From positions 4,674,704 to 4,738,703 of the forward strand of contig OX030968.1 of the NCBI GenBank assembly GCA_943735955.1: a DNA stretch of 64,000 nt. The letters are read 5' to 3'. This document shows, piece after piece, positions 10,060 through 22,369 of this stretch. The translations under genes and the position numbers were made by a program. Position 1 is the first letter of the stretch. Each line of letters opens with the position of its first letter. Under the pieces are notes generated by a model. The model did not search any database, was not told where the DNA came from, and worked only from the letters and a program-made list of their open reading frames with translations. This stretch comes from Piscicola geometra (lineage: Eukaryota > Annelida > Clitellata > Hirudinida > Piscicolidae).

Positions 10060-10770
10060 TGAATAGGAAAAAAATAATTTTGTATAAAACATCTGAGAAC
10101 TAGTTTTTTCATCCAATATTGGAGTTATTATCTTGTTATTATGGAGAGTTAGTGTTAAATCTAAGAAATTGATGCTGGTGTTGCTCTGTGTATATTCAAG
10201 TATGATTTCCTTGAAGACATTGGCTGTTTTGTTTATTATTATATCAAGGGTATTTCTGTTACAGATAATTAAAAGGTCGTCGATATACCTTTTGTATAGT
10301 ATAGGATTGGTTTTCAAAATTATGTTATCTATGTCATTCAGGTAGATGTTGGCTAAGGCAGGGGCCATGGAGATTCCCATTGCCAGGCCGTTCCCTGTTT
10401 GTAAGTCTGTACTTCGTATGTGAAGAAATTATTATTAAGTACTATTTTTAATAAGTCGATAATCAAAGGATCAGGTCTGTTAGGTTCTGGGGTTTTTCAG
10501 TATTTTGGTGGTTTTTGCTATAGTTTTTTTGTTGATCATATTAGTATATTGCGATGTGACATCCGCCGTGGCTAATATGAGATCCATGTTATCGTTATTT
10601 ATTTTATTATTGGAGTTAAGCTCTTCGATGATTTCTATAAACTCAAAGCTGTCTTTCAGGTAACAGTTGTGTTTCTTCATTAGTGGTACTAGAAAGCTAT
10701 TGATATATTTAGTGATATTTGTTGTTTCCGTATTGGTGTTGGTGATGATCGGTCTGCCTGGGGGATTTGC
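10060..10770 (-). mobile_element. Penelope-like retroelement fragment, copy A'
   Basis: This is the longest open piece of this lineage. M-G-I-S-M-A-P-A-L-A-N-I-Y-L is followed by Y-K-R-Y-I-D-D-L-L-I-I (motif C with the catalytic Asp pair), then N-F-L-D-L-T-L-T-L and the end near 10060. Upstream of it are motif A (A-T-A-D-V-T-S, 10560) and G-R-P-I-I-T (about 10750). At 10768 the element is cut and joined directly to sequence that in copy A lies 2.5 kb further on (5515), an internal deletion. Confidence 0.8.
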
Positions 10771-10902
10771 ACATTTAGCACTTCAGAAGTGAAACTATCC
10801 AGCTTAAAAGAGAACACAAAACAAAGATCACTTGGCAGGAGAACTTCGTTATCATTAATTTGTCATTTAAATAAAAGGATATAATAGAATGTAATATTAT
10901 TT

Positions 10903-11094
10903 TTGTTGTCAATGCCCCTTCACAAACGAAGAGGCAAACTCAAGATAGCAAGTGAACTGAGAAGGGAAAGCTTGAAGAAGCATTCACGACGTGCGAATCA
11001 GCGCGACACCATGACGATGAAGGTGGCGCAAAGGCACCCAGTCACGAAAGCCTTTGCAGCGAAGAATGAAGATTGTATTTATCGAATCAAATAA
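10903..11094 (+). CDS. Small basic hypothetical protein, copy A'
   Basis: Same 63-codon frame as at 5652-5843, with Arg for Ser at residue 10. It again ends inside the first unit of the 24-bp minisatellite. Function unknown; likely part of the duplicated repetitive block. Confidence 0.25.
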   Translation: MLSMPLHKRRGKLKIASELRRESLKKHSRRANQRDTMTMKVAQRHPVTKAFAAKNEDCIYRIK

Positions 11095-11203
11095 ATGTCA
11101 GAAATTTATGACAAATAAATGTCAGAAATTTATGACAAATAAATGTCAGAAATTTATGACAAATAAATGTCAGAAATTTATGAAAAATAAATGTCAGAAA
11201 TTT
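11087..11203 (+). repeat. 24-bp minisatellite, copy A'
   Basis: About five units of the AAATAAATGTCAGAAATTT-type repeat. The array stops within a unit and is fused to truncated LINE sequence at 11204. Confidence 0.85.
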
Positions 11204-12000
11204 TTCATAAGCAGTACTTTCTAGTAATACCTGACCACCCTCGTAATCCTTCATGTATTAACTCTTGGTACATTTGATTTTCGAGATATTTGTAAGAAAT
11301 AAATATTTTTAGGTGAAGTCTGAGTTGCCATTGTAGACTGCCATTATTTTATTTATATCTCCTTGTAGCTTAATCTCATCATCTCCCTCATTTATTTGTC
11401 CATACATTTTGCCCTCATCTGCGTACTTGTAATCATTTGAGTTTACTTTATTTGGGGAATCATAAAACAACTGTGGACCCAAAAAGCTCTTTGGGGAATT
11501 CCACTTGTCACCCTCTCCCATTTTTGTTTGATACCATTTACATCTTTGTATTCTATTATTAAGAATTTTTTCCTTCATTTACATGTTTTATAACCAATAC
11601 GATATTTTGAGAATTGACCTTGTATGTGGCAACTTGTAAAAATCTTTGAAAAAATCCGTATTACTCGCATTACTCCCCCTAAAATATCTCTCAAATCTTC
11701 CCTTACCTTTATTAATTGTAACATTGTTGCCCCTCCACCAATAATACAATCTTGGATATTGCAAATAATTCGTTTCATTCATTGTTTTTCTTGTGTGTGT
11801 GTTTGTGTCAACGAAATGAGTGTCCGAACAAATCGTCACAGATATTTTATCGCCATCATTGAAAATTCGCTACTATTAGTCAGTTCGGTATAACTCTCAT
11901 TCGATATTATGCCATACGTTAATATTTAAGAGTCCCAATAACCCATTCCTGTCACTAATGTCTTTATGAGTTCCCTCCTTCCCTTAACGCAGTTTAAAAA
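11204..12000 (-). mobile_element. Jockey/CR1-like LINE fragment (truncated)
   Basis: The minus strand carries pieces such as D-G-N-I-N-K-I-M-A-V-Y-N-G-N-S (after motif C) and F-L-G-P-Q-L-F (motif B region). They are collinear with the longer copy at 51895-52560. The C-terminal half is missing because the left junction at 11204 cuts it. Frames are broken repeatedly. Confidence 0.6.
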
Positions 12001-12004
12001 AAGT

Positions 12005-12006
12005 TT

Positions 12007-12054
<48 letters not shown>

Positions 12055-12066
12055 AACTACTACTAT

Positions 12067-12125
<59 letters not shown>
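12005..12125. repeat. (ACT)n microsatellite
   Basis: Nearly uninterrupted ACT repeat with two imperfect units. The duplicated position at 52880-53030 is much more degenerate. Confidence 0.95.
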
Positions 12126-12342
12126 ATGCTTTTGATGACATCTAGATTTAATTTATCATTTTCATTGATTTCTATTGCTTTTATGAATTACATGTATAGA
12201 TTTTTAATAATTTTTTTGTCATTTGATTTAATAAAGTTTTCAAAACCGGTTCATGTCATTTACTTTCATTTTATTTGGAATTAGTCGTTTTTACTTTTCA
12301 ATATAACCTTTAACTTATTTTTAACGAAATTAAAATATAAGA

Positions 12343-12425
12343 TTAAATTAAAAGACACTGCTTGAATAGAATAGGCGTTGAACTCTTGCTTCCAGGGACA
12401 GTGGTTGTGACAGGGGGTTTGACAG
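12343..12425 (-). pseudogene. Ly6-like pseudogene A, 3' part of exon 3 (split by MULE)
   Basis: On the minus strand this reads V-K-P-P-V-T-T-T-V-P-G-S-K-S-S-T-P-I and then ends at a stop (TAA at 12343-12345). The Ser/Thr-rich stalk is the same as in the intact genes, but the GPI-signal sequence is lost. The rest of the exon lies at 23273-23311, on the other side of the 10.8-kb MULE insertion. Confidence 0.8.
12418..12425. repeat. Target-site duplication of the MULE, left (TTTGACAG)
   Basis: TTTGACAG directly precedes the left terminus and recurs at 23265-23272 directly after the right terminus. The homologous Ly6 exons at 53325-53332 and 54702-54709 hold a single copy, i.e. the empty site. 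With the neighbouring base it could be a 9-bp duplication with one mismatch (G/C), the usual length for MULEs. Confidence 0.9.
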
Positions 12426-12640
12426 GAATTGCAGTCGATTCACCCCTTAACCGATTCACCCCATAACCGATTCACCCCATAACCGATTCACCCCTTAACC
12501 GATTCACCCCATAACCGATTCACCCCTTAACCGATTCACCCCATAACCGATTCACCCCTCAACCGATTCACCCCTTAAAATAGTTAAAAACGGACTTTAT
12601 TTTTTATAGCTATTTTGCTAAAATAAAATAATAAATTAAA
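12426..12640 (+). repeat. Left terminal inverted repeat with nine 16-bp units
   Basis: The outermost GCAGTCGATTCACCCC is followed by units alternating TTAACC/ATAACC linkers. After 12580 a unique segment (TTAAAATAGTTAAAAACGGA, then CTTTATTTTTTATAG) is mirrored at 23060-23120. The unit array may multiply transposase-binding sites; this is inferred by analogy to other repeat-ended transposons. Confidence 0.9.
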
Positions 12641-13480
12641 CAATATATTTAAAATTATAAAATATCAAAAAAATATATTAAAAATTATAAAATAATAAAA
12701 AAATATATTTAAAATTGTAAAATATTGAAAAAAATATATTAAAAATTATAAAATATTAAAAAAACATATTAAAAATTATAAAATATTAAAAAAATATATT
12801 AAAAATAATAAAATATGTAAAAAATATATTAAAAATTATAAAATACTGAAAATATATATTAAAAATTATAAAATATCAAAAAAATATAATAAAAATGATA
12901 AAATATTAAAAAAATATATTTAAAATGATAAAATATTCTGAAAATATATTAAAAATTATAAAATATATAAAAAATATATTAAAAATTATAAAATATTAAA
13001 ATTATATTTAAAAAATTATAAAATGTTAAAAAATATATTAAAAATTATAAAATATTTAAAAAATATATTAAAAACTATAAAATATTGAAAAAATATATTT
13101 AAAATTGTAAAATACTGAAAATATATATTAAAAATAATAAAATATTAAAAAAATATATTAAAAATAATAAAATATTAAAAAAATATATTAAAAATTATAA
13201 AATATTAAAAAAATATAATAAAAATGATAAAATATTAAAAAAATATATTTAAAATGATAAAATATTATGAAAATATATTAAAAATTATGAAATATTTAAA
13301 AAATATATTAAAAATTATAAAATATTAAAATTATATATAAAAAATTATAAAATGTTGAAAAATATATTAAAAATTATAAAATATAAAAAAAATATATTAA
13401 AAACTATAAAATATTGAAAAAATATATTAAAAATTAGAAAATATTTTAAAAATTATAAAATATTTAAAAAATTATAAAAT
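12641..13480. repeat. ~30-bp AT-only tandem array, left arm
   Basis: Units of the type AAAATATTAAAAAAATATAT plus TAAAAATTAT repeat about 28 times with indels. The right arm (22370-23060) is the reverse complement of the same unit, so the array belongs to the inverted termini. Confidence 0.85.
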
Positions 13481-14150
13481 AAATAGATAATTATAAAATA
13501 AATAGATAATTATAAAATAAATAGATAATTATAAAATAAATAGATAATTATAAAATAAATAGATAATTATAAAATAAATAGATAATTATAAAATAAATAG
13601 ATAATTATAAAATAAATAGATAATTATAAAATAAATAGATAATTATAAAATAAATAGATAATTATAAAATAAATAGATAATTATAAAATAAATAGATAAT
13701 TATAAAATAAATAGATAATTATAAAATAAATAGATAATTATAAAATAAATAGATAATTATAAAATAAATAGATAATTATAAAATAAATAGATAATTATAA
13801 AATAAATAGATAATTATACAATAAATAGATAATTATACAATAAATAGATAATTATAAAATAAATAGATAATTATAAAATAAATAGATAATTATAAAATAA
13901 ATAGATAATTATAAAATAAATAGATAATTATAAAATAAATAGATCATTATAAAATAAATAGATAATTATAAAATAAATAGGTAATTCTAAAATGAATAGA
14001 TAATTATAAAATAAATAAAAACTATAAAATGAATAGATCATTATAAAATGAATAGATCATTATAAAATAAATAAAAACTATAAAATAATAATAAAAAGTT
14101 ATAAAATAAATAAAAAGTTATAAAATAAGTATAAAAAAAAATTAAATAAA
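13455..14150. repeat. 18-bp tandem array (AAATAAATAGATAATTAT)
   Basis: About thirty very homogeneous 18-bp units to about 14000, then degenerate units (AAATAAATAAAAACTAT). It has no mirrored counterpart in the right arm, so it arose after or outside the inverted terminus. Confidence 0.9.
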
Positions 14151-14400
14151 TGATAAATTATTCAATAAAAAAATAATTATTCAATAAAAAAATAATTATT
14201 CAATAAAAAAATAATTATTCAATAAAAAAATAATTATTCAATAATAAAATAATTTTTAAATAAAAGAATAATTATTCAATATAAAATATATTATATAATG
14301 TAAAATAAATTATCAAATACAAAAAAAAATCTTTAATATTAAATAAATTTTTCAATATCATTTTAATATTACATTTTAAAAATAAACTTCATCATCCAGA
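14151..14400. repeat. AT-rich tandem stretch (ATAATTATTCAATAAAAA units)
   Basis: About five 18-bp units followed by unpatterned AT-rich sequence. No gene seen. Confidence 0.75.
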
Positions 14401-16400
14401 TCTTTATATAATTGACTCCGTTTTATTTGGTAGTTGTCATATATCTGGGATATCTTATGATGATTCTGGTCGCAGGCTTAAACCTCTATAACCAGATCAT
14501 ATTTTTGTATTTGCCTCCAGCACTCTCATTGAGGGTTGTCATTGAAGTTTGACTTTTTTGACGCTGAGGGTTTTTAAATTAGGAATTTATTTTTTAACAC
14601 ATGGGGATGTTGTCGGATCTGAAAATTGCTTTTGAAGTCCGGCAGTTTTGTTGAAGATGGATATTGATTTTGGAGCTGTGAATGGTTGTTTGAAGCTGGA
14701 AACGATTGATTGAAATATGAAATGCTAACTACATCAGTCTATACTTCCGTCACCAAAAAGAAAATTTAATAAGTCCTCCAGAGGGAGCTTTAAGTCTGAG
14801 GTTGATGAAGGTAGACGATTACAAATAGTATACCTATACTGTATATATAATCTTCACATATTTAACCAGTTTGAAATAGGTTGGAAACGTTTAACTACTT
14901 TGTTTTAGTTAACTATTCTCAAAAATAAGTTTTTATCTATTAGTTAAACTACTTATTTTTAGTGGAAAAATAGTTATAGTTTAACTAAAAATATTTAGTT
15001 AGTTGCCCATCACTGTATATTATACATAGGCATTTTTTAAACAATCAATGACTTCATTATTCATAGTCTTTCGAATATGTTCCGAACCATCGAGCTGCTG
15101 AACTCTTGACCCCAGTCATCTGAAACTCAATACTTCTCTTTCACCATTCCATGAATCTTTCCGGTGTTTAAACCAGTGTTTTAAACAATTTATAAAATAC
15201 TACGGCATTCATTTTAAAGTATTTGTTTTTAAAACTTCAAGATTTTGAATTTTTTATAAAAACATAAACGAGCTGATTAAATACTTTTTTCTTCGGTGGA
15301 TTCGTTGAAGTCATCTGATGAAAACTTTTTTCTCGTTACATTCATATAGTCTCGTATAGTTAATATTTTTTTAACGTTTCTCTAAGCTTTGAAATGAAAT
15401 ATTGTTCGAAGCCATAATAACTTGCTGCAGAAAGTTTTACTAGCCAATTCTGATCGTTTCTGATCGAATGGTGGTGCTTTTGGTGTTAGTTGAAGTGCTG
15501 TGTTGTGGTGCTGTGGTGATGGTTGAAGTGAAAACAATGACTCTGTGGCAATGATGATCGTGGTGATGTGGGCGAGGTTGGATTATTGAGGTTGATTGTG
15601 TTTTTTTATATAAATTGATATACTTGCAGGGGATCCAAAAAGCAGTTAAATTTAACACAATTATTCAAATGCGTTATATAAATAGTTTTAATTGATTGAT
15701 TGGTTGATTTCTAGAGGCTTTTTCTCCAGGAGGCCGATTAGAGCTAGGTTTGAAAATAGACTTCAGTTTGAGTTAGGATTAAGATCAGAGTTAAACTAAT
15801 GAATTGATCTATTTTGAAAAACAAAATTTGAATTTATAATATTAGTACAATATACTATGATAGTATATAATCTATTGATCAAATATAAATAGGCTCCGAT
15901 AACAGTCATGATAACTACGTAACTCTTGGTGGTGGCAAACATATCGAATAGTCATCCAATCTTAATATCTGTTCAATCTTCAAACTTGCATTCTCTTTTG
16001 AGAATTTTTCTCTCAACTAGAATCATAAATATGTGTGTGGATCGTGTCAATGTAGTGAACCATTAACCTGTATTACTGAAGCTTCAGATGACATGTTCTG
16101 CTTTGTATCATTATGGTGGCGTATTAGCCCCTATTATTGAGTTGAAAGATGTCCCGTTTAATGTGTTTCGGTTGTATGGTTTGTGTGTGTGTATGTGTGT
16201 GTAATTAAAAGTACAAAAATAATTAGTTTCACCAAATAAATAACTCTCTTCATTAAGATTTAAAAACTACTTAAAATATATTTTATCAAATGAACTACGA
16301 GTTTGGTCAAATCCTATAAAAACTTATAAATAGTCTTCTTGATTTATGAAATTAAATACACACTAGTGAACAATTATATTCAGTCTGATAGGATTGAATA
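14401..16400. other. Internal MULE region without recognised gene; contains hAT-like terminus and foldback fragment
   Basis: No coding region supported. At 15001-15015 the minus strand reads CAGTGATGGGCAACT, which matches the CAGTG(A/G)TGGGCAA end common in hAT transposons; it is followed inward by AT-rich imperfect palindromic sequence (14880-15000). The other end was not found. At 15470-15590 the sequence resembles the outer arm of the foldback element at 40505-40945 (shared ATGATCxTGGTGATGTG). Confidence 0.45.
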
Positions 16401-16554
16401 GGTTCTAGGATAAAAGGTCTTCGGATAAAAAGTCATAATCATCATCTCCACCACCATCACCAGTTATCATCATCATCGTCATCATCATCAAAATATTAAT
16501 GACCCGTCTACTTCAGAATCAACGCCACATTAGTTACAATTAAGATGCCGTTGA

Positions 16555-16651
16555 TCCATCCATTTATTCATTCATCCATCCATCCATCCATCCATTCATC
16601 TATCCATTCATCCACCCATCCATCCATCCATCCATCCATCCATCTATCCAT
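16555..16651. repeat. (CCAT)n microsatellite
   Basis: Imperfect tetranucleotide repeat inside the nested foldback element. Confidence 0.9.
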
Positions 16652-16734
16652 GCAACTCTTTCAAATTGTTCACACATGTGATGGGAAAGTTAAATGCATC
16701 TTTGGCAATGATCCAGAGGGTCGATTTATTAGAG

Positions 16735-16929
<195 letters not shown>

Positions 16930-17029
16930 ATGATGACGATGATGATGATAACTGGTGGTGGTGGTGGTGATGATGATTGTGGTGGGGATGATGATTATGA
17001 CTTTTTATCCGAAGACTTTTTATCCTTTT

Positions 17030-18430
17030 ACCGATATAATAAAGTTATGATTTTTAGTGAGAAACTTTGATTTTCTGTGTTTGCTACTGCTATATTTTTT
17101 TTACTGTTTTTATTATACAAATATTGATTCATTTAATTTTTTTGCGAAACAGAATATGTAAGTATATAAACTAAATGTTTTATTTTATGTTACTTAACAT
17201 TAATTAATTTTTAGTATTTAATAAATAAATATTAAAAAGTTGATTTGTAAATTTTCATTTCAACCAATTAGAATTAAGTATCTAAACTAAATAGCTTTGA
17301 TTGGCCATCACGGAAATCAACGGTTTGTTTGTTCGCGCATTGAAAAATTAAAACATTCTTTTTATTGTTTTTAACATTCTTTTTAATGTTTTTAACATTC
17401 TTTTTAATGTTTTTAACATTATTTGTAATGTTTTAAACATTATTTGTAATGTTTTTCCAAATTATTTTCAAAGTTCGTTAAAATTATTGTTTTTAAACAT
17501 TATTTTTAAAGTTGTAAAAATTATTTTCAAAGTTTTAAAATTATTTTCAAAGTTTTAAAAATTATTTTTTAAGTTTGTTAAAATTATTTTCAAAGTTTTT
17601 AACATTATTTGTTAATTTTATTTAAATAGACTTTCTGAATTATTTATTATTCATTTTCATTGTTTTAGTGATTTACACCGCCTCCACCACTCTTTACCAC
17701 CACCCACCATTCCATCATTCATCGATTAATTAATCTTTCCTTCTGAACTCTCTTTGAGAACATATACTTGGCATTAGTTAGATTAACAATCATAAAGAAA
17801 ACCGATGTGTTGGTGTAGGGTGAGGGTGTAGGGCAATGGGTATATAAAGAGCACTCGAGACTAGGTGTCTTTTGAATCAAAATGTCTTCGTTTAGATGCT
17901 TTTCTTGCTCAGCTTCAAGTTCTAGCCGTGCTTTATTTTGCGACTTGTGTTTAAGGTATTTATCGAGTGTATTTTTTCTCACTTTAATTCGAAGTCTAAT
18001 GGTATAAAGACAATATATACTTGAAAAAATATTTTCAGTGGCTCAATAAATGAAGGTGAAGAAGCGGTGCGTGTCCAAGAGTCGTAAGTGAATTAATTAT
18101 TAGTCCCAATGATTTGTAAAACTTTTTTATTATACTTTATGTAAAAACTCAAATTGTAGCTTTTGCTCGACCAATTCTTAATAAGTTTGTATTTTTATTA
18201 TATCAAATAGTTAAAAAGTTATTCTATTAATTTAATTCATAAAATGAAAATTGTATAACTATGTGCATTAAGGTTGACTTTTTAAATTTTAGTTGAATAA
18301 TTAATTACCAGTATACTATATCAATAAAACTTTGCTCAAAAGAAAGGAAAATGAGTTTTGCAATAAGATTTTGACGGGGTTTGCGATGAAAAAATATTTT
18401 TTTAAACGGAGAATAAAAATATTTCTTAAA
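17030..18430. other. Region upstream of the MULE transposase; no exon confirmed
   Basis: At 17340-17620 there are short tandem units (TTTTTAACATTCTTTTTAAT, then TTATTTTCAAAGTT). On the minus strand an 87-codon frame at 17719-17982 is Lys/Glu-rich at its start, but I cannot link it to a family. On the plus strand ATGAAGGTGAAGAAGCGG at about 18050 runs to a GTAAGT donor at 18089 and could be a first coding exon; it reaches an exon-like block at 18437-18562. Joining that block to the confirmed exon at 18620 does not keep frame, so the 5' end of the gene is unresolved. Confidence 0.35.
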
Positions 18431-18619
18431 TCTCAGTTATGTCGAAAGACATTCCAACTTTGCAAACTGGCCAACGAATGGAAAATATTCAAGGGTGTTT
18501 CAACCCTTTTTACGGCGAAATCCAACAGAGCGATGGGGTTTCGCCACGACTGTTATCTATAGGTATATAATATAACTAGTAAAACTAATATTAAATAAAT
18601 TTTATTTTCGTGTTATCAG

Positions 18620-21103
18620 TGACGTCGACGACAATACATTGGATATTCGTCATGTCGGAACCTCTCAAGTGGAAGAGGAGGAGCTGTAAGTAATTAGTTT
18701 CATTTTTTGACTATCTAGATTTTATATGTATTAAATAATCGGGTAAATTTTTATTATCAGATTTCTCAGAGATGAATCCCTTGCTGAAGTAGAATATGAA
18801 GATTTGTAAGAGATCTTTAATTTATATTATTTCTATCTCATGTTATATAAACAGTTAAGATTTCAGTATATTACTATAAATATAGAATTGATTTTTCAAT
18901 AATTTAACATTTTGGTTTTATGTTGCTTACATCACTCCCTTTCAGAGAAGAGCCTATCCCCAACATGGACGAACCTATGCTGAATTGGGATGAAGATGAT
19001 AGTACGTCGAACTTGCATCAACATGTGAATCTAGAAACTAGATTCGAAGAGGAAGAATCGTTAGTGCTTTTTTCTATTGTTTGCATCAAATATTTTTTTT
19101 TGAAAAATACATTTTCAATTTATTATTATTAATCTATTTGAAGATATGAAATATGTTCCAGTGTTTTTGTCAATTTTGGGTAGATATAAATGTATAATCC
19201 ATTTTTTAAGGGATCTCAGTGATGGCATTGTGAATGACGATGATATTTTACCGGAACGAGCAATTACGTACACAATCGTGGAAGGAGGATCGAAGAGAGG
19301 TCGAAACATATTAGTCTCCAGTGAAGGCTATTCGTTCATTTACAAACGGACATTAAAATCTGGAACGATTAAATGGAGATGCTGTCTCAAGAGTAAGAAG
19401 TTTGTATGTCCAGCTGTAATAAAACAGGAAGGGAGTGTTTTCAAGAAAGGTGCACTAAGTCACAAAGACCCACCGCGTCCAGGACTACTTGTTTCTATTC
19501 TAGAAAAAAGAGAAGTAAATATAGAAGAATATTAACTATTATATATTATAATTAAAACATCATTCGACATCTTTGTAAGCACGTCGTTGATTTTAAAGGA
19601 ATTGAAAATAAAATATTTTCCTAAACACAGGTAAAAACAGCAGCACGAGAAAACTTACTTGAACCTGCGAGTGTACTCGTTAGTCAGGCAAAACAGATGT
19701 TTTCAGTTCCGGACCTGCCTCAAGTAGCTCAAATAAGTGAAGTGAACTTGTGCCGAATAGCAAATAGAAGTCGGGCGGCTATGAGGCCAACAAATCCTGA
19801 CTCTACAGATTTTGAGGTAAAAATGAGTTACGCACGTATAAATTCTTTTATTATTCAACAACTTTATGTGACATTATAAATATATTTCAGGTTGATGAAG
19901 TACACCTGTACAATGCAATTCAGGAAACGTTCTTTAGAGGAACCGTTTCTGTTGGCAATCGCCATCACGCTATATTTGCCACCGAAAGTCAGCTGGACCG
20001 TTTATCCAAAGCTTACACTTGGTATATGGACGGGACTTTTAAAGTGGTGAAATCGCCAATCACCCAACTCTTTTCTATTCATGCGTTTGTCAGGTACCAA
20101 ATGAATGAATTCATCTGTTTTCTATTCTATTTATAAATTTATATAAACTATTTTAATAATTTTGTCATTATTGTCGTTTCTATTTATTAATTACATTTTT
20201 TTGAATAACTTTTATTCATTGAAGATATGAAGAGAACTTTAAACAGTTGCCTTTCTGTTTTGTCCTCATGACGGGCAAAAGGCGGAAGGATTACAAGAAG
20301 GTATATATGACAGTCTTCTACAATTAAAGATTATGCTATTTAAATTAATTTATGAAGTAAATTGTTATTATTAAGTTTTACTATCAATTCAGGTTTTGGA
20401 GAAAGTGAGACAACTCCTCTCAATTGAAATTAAGTTGAGAACCTTTGTCATCGACTTTGAAGGGAGCCTGTGGAGAGCAATACAGCAGGTCTTCCCTGAC
20501 AAGGAGATCAAGGGTTGTGCTTTTCACTTGAGGCAGGCACTTTGGCGGAAAGTGCAAGAATGCGAGCTTGTGACCTCGTATATGGAAAGGGACAGGGTAT
20601 ATAATCTTATTCGTAAGGTTTTTGCTCTGTCTCTTTTGCCGGCCAGTCACATTGGAGCAGCCTTCGAAGAAGTGTGTGAAGGCAACACCAGTGAGAGACT
20701 GGAAAGGTTCTTCACATACTTCCGCGAGACCTGGTTGAATAGCCGCATCTGGACCGTCGACAGTTGGTCTGTGTACCGCCGTTCAGTGCGCACCAACAAC
20801 GACCTCGAGGGATGGCACGCTCGCCTTAACCGCAGAGCTAAAAAATCTAATTTAGAATTTTATATTGTAATAAATTTAATCTATGACGAAGCAAAGGCTG
20901 TCACCAGGCAGTGCCAAATGGTAAAGGAAAGATTGCTGAGGCGGCGGCAAAGTCAGACCGCCAAATCAATCCAAGCGAAACTGGAAGAAGCTTGGACAAA
21001 ATACGATCAAAATGAATTATCTTCAGAAAGATTTCTGAAAAAGTGCAGTTATATTTATGGAGTTGCAGTCGATTCATCCCTTGACCGATCCACCCCTCAA
21101 TAG
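18620..21103 (+). CDS. MULE transposase with FLYWCH domain (spliced, eight exons seen)
   Basis: Exons 18620-18685, 18761-18805, 18946-19059, 19211-19514, 19631-19816, 19891-20093, 20225-20300 and 20393-21103 join in one frame, all introns GT-AG. They give about 567 residues plus an unresolved 5' end. The order is an acidic N-terminal segment (D/E-rich), then a FLYWCH-type zinc-finger region in the 19211-19514 exon (G-Y-S-F-I-Y-K-R ... K-W-R-C ... C-P-A ... H-K-D; the last His of the usual H-x-H is Asp here). The RNase-H-fold transposase domain follows: Asp in W-Y-M-D-G-T-F, Asp in F-V-I-D-F-E-G-S-L-W, G-C-A-F-H-L-R-Q-A-L-W, and Glu in T-N-N-D-L-E-G-W-H. All three catalytic residues are present and no stop interrupts the exons. 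It should cut and rejoin the element's ends in the nucleus. The last ~13 residues are encoded by terminus-like repeat sequence. Confidence 0.88.
21059..21103 (+). repeat. Internal copy of the MULE terminus at the transposase 3' end
   Basis: GAGTTGCAGTCGATTCATCC, followed by CTTGACCGATCCACCCCTCAA, matches the outer left terminus with a few substitutions and includes about two 16-bp units. It is in frame with the transposase and provides its last codons and stop. It has the orientation of the left end. Confidence 0.85.
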
Positions 21104-22034
21104 TATATTTTTAATAATTATAGTAATAGTATATTTATATTTTATATAGCATATTTATATTTTATATAGCATATTTATATTTTATATAGCATATTTATAT
21201 TTTTTATAGTATGCTTATTTTCATACCAGTATATTTATATTTTGTATAGTATATTTTATATTGAATAACTGGTTATTGAATAATGACAATTTAATATCAT
21301 GAATTTGTTTTTAAGAGAAAAAATATTTTTGGGTTTTTTGTCAAATAAATAATTATTTTGGAGTTATTTTCAATTTATGATTCAGGGAAAGAATAGAAGC
21401 CAGGTTAACCTATTAACGAAATCTCCATTAATGGCAGATGTATATATTCGTTGTTTAGTTTCAGTATGCTAGTGTACTTTTAACCGAAATTTTATTTTTC
21501 CCACAAAATAAACAAGGTTTTCGACAAGGTTGGAACCAAACTAATACATAGTTCAGATTAACTTCTCTCACAATTATCATCAGATGTCAGATACGGGTAA
21601 GAATTGCCTAAAAACGGGGAAATGTGCAAAAAATTCAGTAGAAGTGAGATATGTGCAGGATGGACAATTCAAGTCAACTGATTGCAAAGAAAAAAGATAG
21701 GAAAAAGAAAAAAGCACCGTTTTTATATGTCCTTTAAAAATAGTCTGTTTATTCCTCACTTCCTAATCAATTCCTAATCAACTGCATGATCTGTCCCATG
21801 TTTAAAATTACTAATGTATGCTTCGCTTTTACTTGCTAAAAAGTTCAATTAACTCTAAAAAGAATCATTCCTTAAGGTTCATTTTGTCCAAAGGCTGTCA
21901 TAAAATACAACACTAAAATGAATTGGTTGAAAAGAGTGCCTTGTATTTAGTAATTTATTTTGTGTTAAATAATTTATTTTTTATTTAATATTTTGTTTTA
22001 ATAAAATATTTTGAATTTAATAAATTATTTTATA
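21104..22034. other. Internal MULE region 3' of transposase, no gene
   Basis: It begins with about four 20-bp units (ATATTTATATTTTATATAGC) at 21120-21210. The remainder is AT-rich, with a possible polyadenylation signal (AATAAA) near 21505. Nothing else recognised. Confidence 0.5.
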
Positions 22035-22365
22035 TTTAAAATTTTATTTTAAATTCAAAGTTTTATTTTATATTTAAAATTTTATTTTATATTTAAAATT
22101 TTATTTTATATTTAAAATTTTATTTTATATTTAAAATTTTATTTTATATTTAAAATTTTATTTTATATTTAAAATTTTATTTTATATTTAAAATTTTGTT
22201 TTATATTTAAAATTTTATTTTATATTTAAAATTTTATTTTATATTTAAAATTTTATATTATATTTAAAATTTTATTTTATATTTAAAATTTTATTTTATA
22301 TTTAAAATTTTATTTTATATTTAAAATTTTATTTTATATGTAAAATTTTATTTTATATTTTTCAA
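22035..22365. repeat. 18-bp tandem array (ATTTTATATTTAAAATTT), right arm
   Basis: About eighteen very regular units. Each unit is itself close to palindromic. It is not the complement of the left 18-bp array. Confidence 0.92.
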
Positions 22366-22369
22366 ACAT

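Noticed and set aside
11926..12141. Poly-valine frame
   Set aside because: Product of the (ACT)n microsatellite; no coding signal outside it.
12426..12580. CRISPR-like or telomere-like regular repeat
   Set aside because: Units are contiguous without unique spacers, and the inverted copy with a target duplication shows that it is a transposon terminus.
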